Source: Lysobacterales bacterium CG_4_10_14_3_um_filter_64_11
GTDB taxonomy: Bacteria > Pseudomonadota > Gammaproteobacteria > Xanthomonadales > Xanthomonadaceae
Assembly (NCBI GenBank): GCA_002782905.1
Contig: PFJA01000285.1
Coordinates: 1 to 39,342, forward strand
Direction of reading: 5' to 3'
DNA: 39,342 nucleotides
Part shown: positions 1-6,275 of the stretch, one piece after another
Layout: the number at the start of each line of letters is the position of its first letter
Position numbering within the stretch: the first letter of the stretch is position 1
Notes under the pieces: model-generated
What the model was told of the DNA's origin: nothing
Seen by the model: only the letters and a program-made list of their open reading frames with translations
Databases searched by the model: none
Made by a program: the position numbers and the translations under genes

Positions 1-39
1 CTGCCGGCTGATGTTCACTCCGGCATCCTGCCTCCACAG

Positions 40-76
40 TCAAGACCGGTGCTTTGAACCGCTCGGCCATCTCGCC
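40..76 (-). pseudogene. 5' half of a tRNA-Ser-like sequence (remnant)
   Basis: Read on the minus strand, these 37 bases run like the 5' half of a bacterial tRNA-Ser: a GGCGAGA acceptor-like start, then TG, a D-arm of the GCCGAGCGG type, and ACCGGTCTTGA leading into the anticodon loop. After TTGA the sequence diverges: the bases that should close the anticodon stem (ACCGG) are absent, and no variable arm, T arm or CCA-side acceptor strand follows before the window ends. I therefore call it a fragment, not a functional tRNA. It is inference that it derives from tRNA-Ser(UGA); chance resemblance is possible because the match is short. Confidence 0.4.
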
Positions 77-149
77 GTTGTCCAGCACTCGGCGCTGCGC
101 GCTGTATGACACCTCCTGATGAGGGATACGCCACTATGACGCCGCCCGG

Positions 150-218
150 ATGTCGGTCGGCTCAACCGACATGGCACTACCGAGAAACCACTGTCGGCTC
201 CGCTGGGCTTGAGCCGAC
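150..218. repeat. Two adjacent hairpins with a GTCGG core downstream of the LysR gene
   Basis: The first hairpin has perfect 8-base arms ATGTCGGT (150-157) and ACCGACAT (165-172) around a 7-base loop. The second has arms GTCGGCTC (193-200) and GAGCCGAC (211-218) around a 10-base loop. Both share a GTCGG core, and the loop of the first carries the CGGCTC part of the second, so they look like related REP-type units rather than one terminator; no T-tract follows. The rest of 1-286 shows no convincing gene. Confidence 0.5.
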
Positions 219-286
219 CTACGACCGCGCTGACCGTTCGGCGGGGTGAATTGTCCCAGACTCGTGCGCGCTTGTCTTGCATCTGG

Positions 287-1249
287 CTACTTCGGCGCGG
301 TTTTACCGCGTTGCGGGGGTGCTTCACCCGCGCAACTCAAGCGGCTGGCTGCAAGCTGCGCCGGCAGGTATTCGGCGAGGTAGTCGATGAACACGCGCAC
401 CGCCGGCAACAGGCCGCGCCGCGAGGGAAACACGGCGTGACACAGGCCCTGCGGCAGGCACCATTGCGGCAGCACCACTTGCAGCGCATTGGCGCGCACC
501 GCGTCGGCGCAGATGGTTTCCGGCAACAGGGCAATACCCATGCCGGCCACCGCCAATTCCTTGAGCAACGGAAAATCATGGCCGCTCAGGCGCGGCTGCA
601 ATTCCACCCGTTCCACGTGCCCCTGCGCATCGTGCAAGTCCCAGCGTTGGCGGCTGTCGTCCTCGATCATGCTCAGCGTGGTGTGGGCACTGAGCTCGGC
701 CGGTGTTTGTGGCCGGCCGCAACGGTGCAGGTAGTCCGGGCTGGCGACCAGCAACTCCTGGATCTGGCCAAAACTGCGCAACACCAGGCTGCCATCGTCG
801 TTGAGTTGCGAGCGCACCCGCAAGGCGATATCGAAGCCTTCGTTGATGATATCGACGCGACGGTTGCTGACGTGCAACTGCACGCGCACTTGCGGATACT
901 TGCGCAGAAAGTCCGGTAGCAATTGCGCCAATTGGTGCTGCGCGATGGCGACCGGCGTGCTGAGCTTGATCACCCCGCGCGGCTCGGCACTGAGGTGGTC
1001 CACCACCTCGCGCGCGGCCTGCGCTTCGGACAACATCGCCTGCGCGTGGCGATACACGCTCTGGCCAATGTCGGTCACCGCGAAGCGACGGGTGGAACGT
1101 TGCAGCAGGCGCACGTCGAAGTCGGCTTCAAGCTGCGCGATACGTCGGCTCAGGCGCGATTTGGGAATGCCCAGGGCGCGCTCGGCCGCTGCGAAGCCGC
1201 CGTGCTCAACCACCATCGCGAAGTAATACAGGTCATTGAGGTCGTGCAT
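287..1249 (-). CDS. LysR-family transcriptional regulator
   Basis: A 320-residue LysR-type regulator. The N-terminal winged helix-turn-helix (about residues 1-62) starts with the family pattern DLNDLYYFAMVVEHGGFAAAE, followed by the recognition-helix stretch IPKSRLSRRIAQLE; the effector-binding domain follows from about residue 85 to 300, ending in a short basic tail. It resembles the LysR subgroup that often regulates nearby quinone-, drug- or aldehyde-related genes, but no effector can be read from the sequence. I use the ATG at 1249; an in-frame TTG at 1270 would add seven residues ahead of the usual LysR start. It lies 78 bases downstream of serS on the same strand with no divergent partner, so its target is not obvious from context. 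Confidence 0.9.
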   Translation of the reverse strand: MHDLNDLYYFAMVVEHGGFAAAERALGIPKSRLSRRIAQLEADFDVRLLQRSTRRFAVTDIGQSVYRHAQAMLSEAQAAREVVDHLSAEPRGVIKLSTPVAIAQHQLAQLLPDFLRKYPQVRVQLHVSNRRVDIINEGFDIALRVRSQLNDDGSLVLRSFGQIQELLVASPDYLHRCGRPQTPAELSAHTTLSMIEDDSRQRWDLHDAQGHVERVELQPRLSGHDFPLLKELAVAGMGIALLPETICADAVRANALQVVLPQWCLPQGLCHAVFPSRRGLLPAVRVFIDYLAEYLPAQLAASRLSCAGEAPPQRGKTAPK

Positions 1250-1327
1250 GGGGCGTGAGCGCCTCGCCAACTACAGAGCGCCATCTTCGGCGGTTGCGAG
1301 CGGGCCGGCAAGGCATCGCCGCCACGG

Positions 1328-2608
1328 TCAGGAAATGCGCTCGGCGCCGCCCATGTACGGCCGCAACACCTCAGGCACGGTGATCGAGCCATCGGCGTTC
1401 TGGTAGTTTTCCATCACCGCCACCAGTGCGCGGCCAACGGCAACGCCGGAGCCGTTGAGCGTGTGCAGCGGCTCGGGTTTGCCGGTTTCAGGGTTGCGCC
1501 AGCGCGCTTGCATGCGCCGTGCCTGAAAGTCGCCGCAGTTGGACACCGAGCTGATCTCGCGGTAGGTATTCTGCGCCGGCAGCCACACTTCCAGATCGAA
1601 GGTCTTGGTCGCACCAAAACCCATGTCACCACTGCACAACAATACCCGCCGGAACGGCAACCCGAGTCCGCTCAGCACGGCTTCGGCATGGCCCACCATC
1701 TGTTCGTGCATGGCGTTGCTTTCGTGCGGGCGGGCAATCGCCACCAGCTCCACTTTTTCGAACTGGTGCTGGCGGATCATGCCGCGCACGTCGCGGCCAT
1801 AACTGCCGGCCTCGGCGCGAAAACACATCGAATGCGCGGTCATGCGCAGTGGCAACTGCGCATCGTCGAGAATCTGATCGCGCACGATGTTGGTCAGCGG
1901 CACTTCAGCGGTTGGAATCAGATAACGGCGGGCATCACCCACCTGGGTAGCGAACAGGTCGTCCTCGAACTTGGGCAACTGGCCGGTGCCGTGCAGACTT
2001 TCGCCATTGACCAGCAGCGGCACGTTGCATTCCAGGTAACCGTGCCTGGTGGTATGCAGGTCGAGCATGTATTGCGCCAGCGCGCGATGCAAATGCGCCA
2101 GCTCGCCACGCAACACAGTGAAACGCGCGCCGCTGAGCTTGGCCGCGGTGTCGCCATCAAGCCAACCCTTGCGCTGGCCGAGTTCAACATGATCGCGCAC
2201 TGCAAAGTCAAACCCGCGCGGCGAACCCCGGCGATGCACCTCAACGTTGTCGTTTTCGTCGCGGCCCAGCGGAACTGAAGCATCCGGCAGGTTGGGGATG
2301 CCCAGCGCGATCGCGTTCAGTTGCTCGCGCACGGCCTGAAGCCGGGTTTCGCAAGCGTTGAGCTCTTCGCCAAATCCGGCCACTTCTGCCAGCAGCGCCG
2401 ACGCATCCTCACCCTTGCCCTTGGCGTGGCCGATCGCCTTGGAACGGGTATTGCGCAGGTTCTGCAGGTCCTGGGTACGCGTCTGCAATTGCTTGCGCTC
2501 GGCTTCCAGCGCGTCCAGCGCTGCCACATCGAGCACAAACCCGCGGCTGGCCTTGAGCCGCTCGGCGGTTTGCGCGGCGTGGCTGCGCAGTAGATTGGGA
2601 TCGAGCAT
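1328..2608 (-). CDS. serS: Serine--tRNA ligase
   Basis: Cytoplasmic class II aminoacyl-tRNA synthetase that charges tRNA-Ser (and tRNA-Sec) with serine. The 426-residue length is normal for the family. Residues 1 to about 110 form the long antiparallel coiled coil that grips the tRNA-Ser variable arm. The catalytic core shows motif 2 (MCFRAEAGSYGRDVRGMIRQ, with the ATP-contacting Arg residues) and motif 3 (LNGSGVAVGRALVAVMENYQ). It starts at an ATG and ends close to the LysR gene. The next gene upstream is about 180 bases away across a repeat hairpin, so serS probably has its own promoter. In several gammaproteobacteria a tRNA-Ser gene lies near serS, which makes the tRNA-Ser-like fragment at 40-76 noteworthy. 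Confidence 0.98.
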   Translation of the reverse strand: MLDPNLLRSHAAQTAERLKASRGFVLDVAALDALEAERKQLQTRTQDLQNLRNTRSKAIGHAKGKGEDASALLAEVAGFGEELNACETRLQAVREQLNAIALGIPNLPDASVPLGRDENDNVEVHRRGSPRGFDFAVRDHVELGQRKGWLDGDTAAKLSGARFTVLRGELAHLHRALAQYMLDLHTTRHGYLECNVPLLVNGESLHGTGQLPKFEDDLFATQVGDARRYLIPTAEVPLTNIVRDQILDDAQLPLRMTAHSMCFRAEAGSYGRDVRGMIRQHQFEKVELVAIARPHESNAMHEQMVGHAEAVLSGLGLPFRRVLLCSGDMGFGATKTFDLEVWLPAQNTYREISSVSNCGDFQARRMQARWRNPETGKPEPLHTLNGSGVAVGRALVAVMENYQNADGSITVPEVLRPYMGGAERIS

Positions 2609-2757
2609 GGCGGTCTAATCCAGCGTTTGGCAAAACCGACATTATCCGCGCCGCTGGCACTGGCGACAATGCGGGGCTCGGGAATGGCGCACCAAGCGCA
2701 GACGAAAAGCGCCAGCAACCTCAAAATTCGGGATGTTGGCCTCTCCGGTGCGATGCG

Positions 2758-2790
2758 CCCCGGATTTAAGCCTGCGGCCGCAACCCGGGG
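2758..2790. repeat. AACCCGGG-type intergenic hairpin (copy 1)
   Basis: Arms CCCCGGATT (2758-2766) and AACCCGGGG (2782-2790) pair with one mismatch around a GC-rich centre containing GCCTGCGGCCGC. It sits just past the 3' end of the YiiM-like gene and upstream of serS. The same core recurs at 4770-4828, 29668-29851 and 39239-39331, so this is one member of a dispersed family. Confidence 0.65.
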
Positions 2791-3468
2791 TTACTCCATC
2801 CGCGCTTGCCACGATTCGACGCAGCCGCTGTGCAGGCGCGCAGCGAACAAGCGCTGCCACGCTGCCGGCAGCGGCAAGGCCAACACCTCGCGCAGCGCCA
2901 ACGGATCGCACGTGCGGTCACGAATCAATGCCAGCAGACGCGCGATCGTCCATTGCGCGAACGGGCGGTGCTGCACCACGATGGCGTCGCCGGCACGGAT
3001 GTGCCCGGCGGCGATCACCCGCAGGTACCAGCCAGCGCGCAGTGAATCCTGCACCCGCCGTGCCATGTCCGGCACCGCGAAGCGGTCGTTGAGCTTCCAG
3101 CACGGTTGCCGGCCCTGGCTCACTTCCACCATCGTGGTGCCAATCCGGCAGCGATCGCCGATGCAGACGCTGTGCTCGTCGAGACCCTCGACACTGAGGT
3201 TTTCACCGAAAGCACCGGCCTGCGCCAACCGCGCATGGCCGGGCAACTCCTGCAACCAGGTCTGATAATGCGACCACGAATAACAGTGGATCGCCTTGTC
3301 CGGCCCACCGTGTACGCGCGGATCGCCGTGCTGATCGCCTGCCAGACCCTCGCTGTCCACCGCGACCGCACCAGCCACCGCGCTTTTGCCGATGGCACTG
3401 CTGCTGCCGGGCCGGGTGTAAGGCACAGCCGAACCGATCAGCACCTCACGCACACAGGCGATCGCCAT
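2791..3468 (-). CDS. MOSC-domain protein of the YiiM type
   Basis: A 225-residue protein that lines up along its length with E. coli YiiM (224 residues), a MOSC plus 3-alpha domain protein linked to molybdenum-cofactor-dependent detoxification of N-hydroxylated compounds. Visible landmarks are GLAGDQHGDPRVHGGPDKAI (about 41-60), GENLSVEGL (89-97) and the conserved Cys in RQPCWKLN (Cys123), the residue thought to bind the sulfur or cofactor group in MOSC domains. I chose the ATG at 3468; the longer frame to 3633 adds a low-complexity segment with no family similarity. It lies 101 bases downstream of the P460 gene on the same strand, so the two may share a transcript. That would pair a hydroxylamine/NO-type haem protein with an N-hydroxy-compound detoxifier, which is inference. 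Confidence 0.88.
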   Translation of the reverse strand: MAIACVREVLIGSAVPYTRPGSSSAIGKSAVAGAVAVDSEGLAGDQHGDPRVHGGPDKAIHCYSWSHYQTWLQELPGHARLAQAGAFGENLSVEGLDEHSVCIGDRCRIGTTMVEVSQGRQPCWKLNDRFAVPDMARRVQDSLRAGWYLRVIAAGHIRAGDAIVVQHRPFAQWTIARLLALIRDRTCDPLALREVLALPLPAAWQRLFAARLHSGCVESWQARME

Positions 3469-3569
3469 CGTCAGCCCGCCGCCACGCGCCGCTGCGCCAA
3501 TCCGCGCACCGGCAGCGACCGGTAACCGTGGCACGATGGCACGGCGCGGCAATTCATCATCACTGCCCG

Positions 3570-4046
3570 TCAATCGCGCAACGTGCTGAACACATAGCCC
3601 TGCGCCTGCTGCGGCGCGTGGCAGGCAAAGCACGCCGTGGCCGCATTGCTGCCCACCGCGCGCGTGCTCGGGGCGCCGCCAGCAAAGCCTTCAAAGCCCC
3701 AACCACCCGTCGTGGGATACGCCTTGGCATCCTTGTGCATCACCCCTACCACCTTGCGCGCTCCTTCGGTAATCGCATTGTCGGCCGCATGGGCTTCCAG
3801 CAGATCGAACACGATCACCGCACCGTCCGGGAAACTGCCGGAACGATAGCCCTGCACCGCCTTGGCATTGGCATATAGGTGATGGATGCCACCAAACGCC
3901 GCGAACAACGGATGTCCGTCTTCGATCACCATGCTCTTGACGTGATGCCAAGCGCGATAACCTTCAGGATAGGGCACTTCCGGGTCGGCGGCGAGGCTGG
4001 AGTGAGCAAAGCTGATGAGCAACAGCACGGCAAAAAGACGCGTCAT
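3570..4046 (-). CDS. Periplasmic cytochrome P460-family c-type haem protein
   Basis: 158 residues with a signal peptide (about 1-20, cleavage near SSLA-ADPE) and a C-terminal haem c attachment motif C139-F-A-C142-H143. The body (YPEGYRAWHHVKSMVI near 27-41, and SGSFPDGAVIVFDLLE and GGWGFEGF further on) is typical of the cytochrome P460 / cytochrome c'-beta fold. Members oxidise hydroxylamine or bind NO, depending on whether a Lys crosslinks the haem; Lys104 and Lys107 are candidates, but I cannot decide between the enzymes and the NO-binding branch. The gene is divergent from a MarR regulator 101 bases away, and a perfect palindrome (4065-4087) covers its predicted transcription start, so repression by that MarR protein is likely. 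A Shine-Dalgarno-like GGGAGA lies just upstream of the ATG at 4046. Confidence 0.9.
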   Translation of the reverse strand: MTRLFAVLLLISFAHSSLAADPEVPYPEGYRAWHHVKSMVIEDGHPLFAAFGGIHHLYANAKAVQGYRSGSFPDGAVIVFDLLEAHAADNAITEGARKVVGVMHKDAKAYPTTGGWGFEGFAGGAPSTRAVGSNAATACFACHAPQQAQGYVFSTLRD

Positions 4047-4064
4047 GACATTCTCCCGGATTCT

Positions 4065-4087
4065 TTATGCATCGAGTCGATGCATAA
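4065..4087. promoter_or_regulatory. Perfect palindromic operator O1 at the P460 promoter
   Basis: Arms TTATGCATCGA and TCGATGCATAA flank a single central G at 4076: an 11-base perfect inverted repeat of the size bound by MarR-family dimers. It lies 19-41 bases upstream of the P460 ATG and overlaps the predicted transcription start. The same core recurs as O2 at 4121-4141, with centres 55 bases apart, about five helical turns. The sequence is direct observation; the link to the adjacent MarR protein is inferred. Confidence 0.8.
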
Positions 4088-4089
4088 CT

Positions 4090-4118
4090 AGCCTAGGATG
4101 CGTACGCTCGGTTGTCAA
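4090..4118 (-). promoter_or_regulatory. Predicted sigma-70 promoter for the P460 gene
   Basis: On the minus strand a consensus -35 TTGACA (4113-4118) is followed after 17 bases by the weaker -10 TAGGCT (4090-4095). Transcription would start near 4083, inside palindrome O1, leaving a leader of about 37 bases. Confidence 0.6.
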
Positions 4119-4139
4119 GCAATGCATCGACACGATACA
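4112..4139 (+). promoter_or_regulatory. Predicted promoter for marR, overlapping the divergent -35
   Basis: On the plus strand TTGTCA (4112-4117) and GATACA (4134-4139), spaced by 16 bases, form a candidate promoter. Its -35 shares five bases with the -35 of the divergent P460 promoter (TTGTCAA read either way). Transcription would begin within a few bases of the marR ATG at 4148, so the mRNA would be nearly leaderless. The -10 lies inside palindrome O2. Confidence 0.45.
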
Positions 4140-4141
4140 TT
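4121..4141. promoter_or_regulatory. Imperfect palindromic operator O2 at the marR promoter
   Basis: Half-sites AATGCATCGA and ACGATACATT around a central C: eight of ten positions are symmetric, and the left half repeats the ATGCATCGA core of O1. It ends six bases before the marR start codon and covers the predicted marR -10, which fits autorepression by the MarR protein. Confidence 0.7.
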
Positions 4142-4147
4142 GCAGCC

Positions 4148-4705
4148 ATGAACACCGTCCCCCTGCTCATCGAACGTCTGGGTGCCCTGATCCAGCAATC
4201 CGTGCGCGAGGACGCAGCACGCCACGGCCTGCTGCCGATCCACGTACAGATGCTGCAGTATCTGGCGCAAGCCAATCGCTACAGCGATTTGCCGATTGCC
4301 ATCGCCGAGTACCTTGGCATCAGCCGTGGCACGGTATCGCAAAGTCTTGCCGTTCTCGCAAGCCGGGGGTTGCTCACCAAGCAACCCGATGCGCGCCACC
4401 GCAAGCGCCTCCACCTGCGCCTGACCGCCGCTGGCGACGCGGTATTGCAGACCAGCTGGGCCGAACAGGTTGGGCAAGCGCTGCAAGCACTGCCCGGCGA
4501 TGGCCGGGTTCAGCAAGCGGCGTTGCGCAACCTGCTGCGAGCACTGCAACGGGTCAACGGCCAGCGTGCATTTGGTGTTTGCCGGCACTGCGCCCACTTT
4601 TGCCACGATGAAAGCGGTGCGCGCTGCGGCTTGACCCAGGAGCCGTTGGCGCAGGAACAAATCACGCGGATCTGCCGCGAATGGAGCGAACCGGCGGCGG
4701 CATGA
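4148..4705 (+). CDS. MarR-family regulator with a C-terminal cysteine cluster
   Basis: 185 residues. The winged helix-turn-helix spans about residues 30-95, with the recognition region LGISRGTVSQSLAVLASRG (56-74) and the basic wing DARHRKRLHLRLT. After a helical dimerisation segment the protein ends with an unusual tail, about 143-165: C145-R-H-C148-A-H-F-C152, then C160-G-L-T, with one more Cys at 176. Ordinary MarR proteins stop near residue 145, so this tail could bind a metal or Fe-S cluster, or act as a thiol switch. I use the ATG at 4148 because the upstream TTG at 4112 would place palindrome O2 inside the gene. The divergent P460 gene and the twin operators make it the likely local regulator. 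Its effector is unknown; NO or redox stress is a guess from the partner gene. Confidence 0.88.
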   Translation: MNTVPLLIERLGALIQQSVREDAARHGLLPIHVQMLQYLAQANRYSDLPIAIAEYLGISRGTVSQSLAVLASRGLLTKQPDARHRKRLHLRLTAAGDAVLQTSWAEQVGQALQALPGDGRVQQAALRNLLRALQRVNGQRAFGVCRHCAHFCHDESGARCGLTQEPLAQEQITRICREWSEPAAA

Positions 4706-4769
4706 CTACCGCGTTGCCGGCGCGCAGGCGTGCGGCACACTCACGGTATACAGGGTTTTGCTGCGGTGT

Positions 4770-4828
4770 CCCGGGTTTCGGCGGCCTTCGGCCCCGGGTT
4801 TCGGCCTGCGGCCTCAACCCGGGCTACC
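4770..4828. repeat. AACCCGGG-type intergenic repeats (copy 2) between marR and aroA
   Basis: Two overlapping units: CCCGGGTTTCGGC from 4770, then CCCCGGGTTTCGGCC (from 4792) ending in CTCAACCCGGGCTACC (to 4828). The second can fold into a long hairpin through GGCCTGCGGCC. Farther along, CAGCAGG (4872-4878) and CCTGCTG (4886-4892) form a separate 7-base hairpin between these convergent genes, without a T-tract. The gap 4706-4970 holds no convincing gene. Confidence 0.7.
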
Positions 4829-4970
4829 ACACGCAACCCGCAGGGATGAAACGGAAAAGTGGTCTCGCCAGCAGCAGGCTAGAAACCTGCTGGCCAACCG
4901 AGCCACCGAGGTGCGTAACGCTATGCGTTTGCCATGACGACAGGCTTGCGGCAAGCGATGAACGCTTTGC

Positions 4971-6275
4971 TCAAGCCCGCAACCCAAACCCAACGCCGCG
5001 CGCAAGTTCGTCAAAACCGGGAAACGAAGTTGCCACATTGGCACAATCGGCGATACGCACCACGCCGCTGGCACATTGCGCTGCCACTACCAGTGCCATC
5101 GCAATGCGATGATCGCCATGCGCATGGGTGTCGCCGCCACGCAGGGTGCCGCCGTGGATCACCGCGCCATCCGGGCTTTCTTCGATGCGCGCACCGAGCG
5201 CGCGCAGGCCGCCCGCCATGGTGGCGATGCGGTCGGATTCCTTCACTCGCAATTCGGCGGCACCGGTGACCACGGTGCTGCCCTCGGCCAGCGCGGCAGC
5301 GGCGAACAACGCCGGAAACTCGTCGATCATGTCCGCCACGCACGCTGCGGGCACCACGATGCCGCGCAAGCGCGCATGGCGCACACGCAGGTCAGCCACC
5401 GGTTCGCCACCCTGCTCGCCGCACGGCTGTACGGTGATGTCGGCACCCATCGCGCGCAACACGGTGAGCAGGCCGGTGCGGCGCGGGTTCATGCCCACGG
5501 CGCGCAGCAGCAGGTCCGAGCCTGGCACCAGGCTGGCGGCAACGATGAAAAACGCGGCCGAAGAAAAATCCGCTGGCACGTGCACCGGCGTCGGCCGCAG
5601 GCGATGGCCGCCGCTCAGCCGCGCCCAGCCCGGGCCGAACGCGATCGGCCAACCAAACGCGTGCAGCATGCGCTCGCTGTAATCGCGGGTCGGGTGCGGT
5701 TCGTCAATCCGGGTTTCGCCATGCGCGTACAAACCCGCGAGCAACACCGCCGATTTCACCTGCGCACTGGCCACCGGCAAGCTGTAGTCGATGCCGCGCA
5801 GTACGCGCCCACCGCGAATACGCAACGGTGGCAGGCCGCCGGACTCGGATTCGATCAGGCCGCCCATACGCGTAATCGGGTCGATCACCCGCGCCATCGG
5901 CCGCTTGCTCAGCGAGGCATCGCCGATCAGCACGCTATCGAAGCGTTGCCCGGCCAGCAGCCCGGCGAGCAGGCGCATGCCGGTGCCGGCATTGCCGCAG
6001 TCGAGCGCTTCGGCGCAGCCGTGCAGGCCGTCGATACCGACACCGTGCACGACGCGGCTGCCAGCGCCGTCGGCATCGATGCGGACCCCCAATTTGGCGA
6101 ATATCGCGGCGGTGGCGCGGGTGTCTTCGCCTTCGAGAAAGCCGTGTACCGGCGATTCACCATCGGCAAGGCTGGCGAACAAGATGGCGCGATGTGACAC
6201 CGACTTGTCGCCAGGAACCGCAATTTCGCCGCGCACGGCGCTGCCAGTACCGGCCAGCCAATCGAGCGTACTCAC
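4971..6275 (-). CDS. aroA: 3-phosphoshikimate 1-carboxyvinyltransferase (EPSP synthase)
   Basis: Sixth step of the shikimate pathway: transfers enolpyruvyl from PEP to shikimate 3-phosphate in the cytoplasm. 434 residues with the N-terminal substrate loop VPGDKSVSHRA (20-30, Lys24), GNAGTGMR (94-101), IGDASLSKRPM, and the C-terminal ELRVKESDRI and DHRIAMAL motifs. Segments such as ASAQVKSAVLLAGLY and MNPRRTGLLTVLRAMGADI resemble the class II enzymes. Gly97 occupies the position that is Ala in the glyphosate-insensitive CP4 enzyme, so tolerance cannot be assumed. The start is a GTG at 6275 inside a GTGA overlap with the hisC stop, so it is probably translationally coupled. It is the last gene of serC-pheA-hisC-aroA. 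Confidence 0.97.
   Translation of the reverse strand: MSTLDWLAGTGSAVRGEIAVPGDKSVSHRAILFASLADGESPVHGFLEGEDTRATAAIFAKLGVRIDADGAGSRVVHGVGIDGLHGCAEALDCGNAGTGMRLLAGLLAGQRFDSVLIGDASLSKRPMARVIDPITRMGGLIESESGGLPPLRIRGGRVLRGIDYSLPVASAQVKSAVLLAGLYAHGETRIDEPHPTRDYSERMLHAFGWPIAFGPGWARLSGGHRLRPTPVHVPADFSSAAFFIVAASLVPGSDLLLRAVGMNPRRTGLLTVLRAMGADITVQPCGEQGGEPVADLRVRHARLRGIVVPAACVADMIDEFPALFAAAALAEGSTVVTGAAELRVKESDRIATMAGGLRALGARIEESPDGAVIHGGTLRGGDTHAHGDHRIAMALVVAAQCASGVVRIADCANVATSFPGFDELARGVGFGLRA

Noticed and set aside
3469..3633. N-terminal extension of the YiiM-like protein to 3633
   Set aside because: It overlaps the end of the P460 gene, is low complexity, and YiiM proteins start at the position of the ATG at 3468.
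4086..4140. Two palindromes as a phage attachment site
   Set aside because: No integrase or phage genes are near, and the palindromes fit exactly over divergent promoters beside a MarR gene.
4971..6275. aroA as a glyphosate-insensitive enzyme
   Set aside because: Although it resembles class II enzymes, the position equivalent to the CP4 Ala is Gly97, so insensitivity is not supported by sequence alone.
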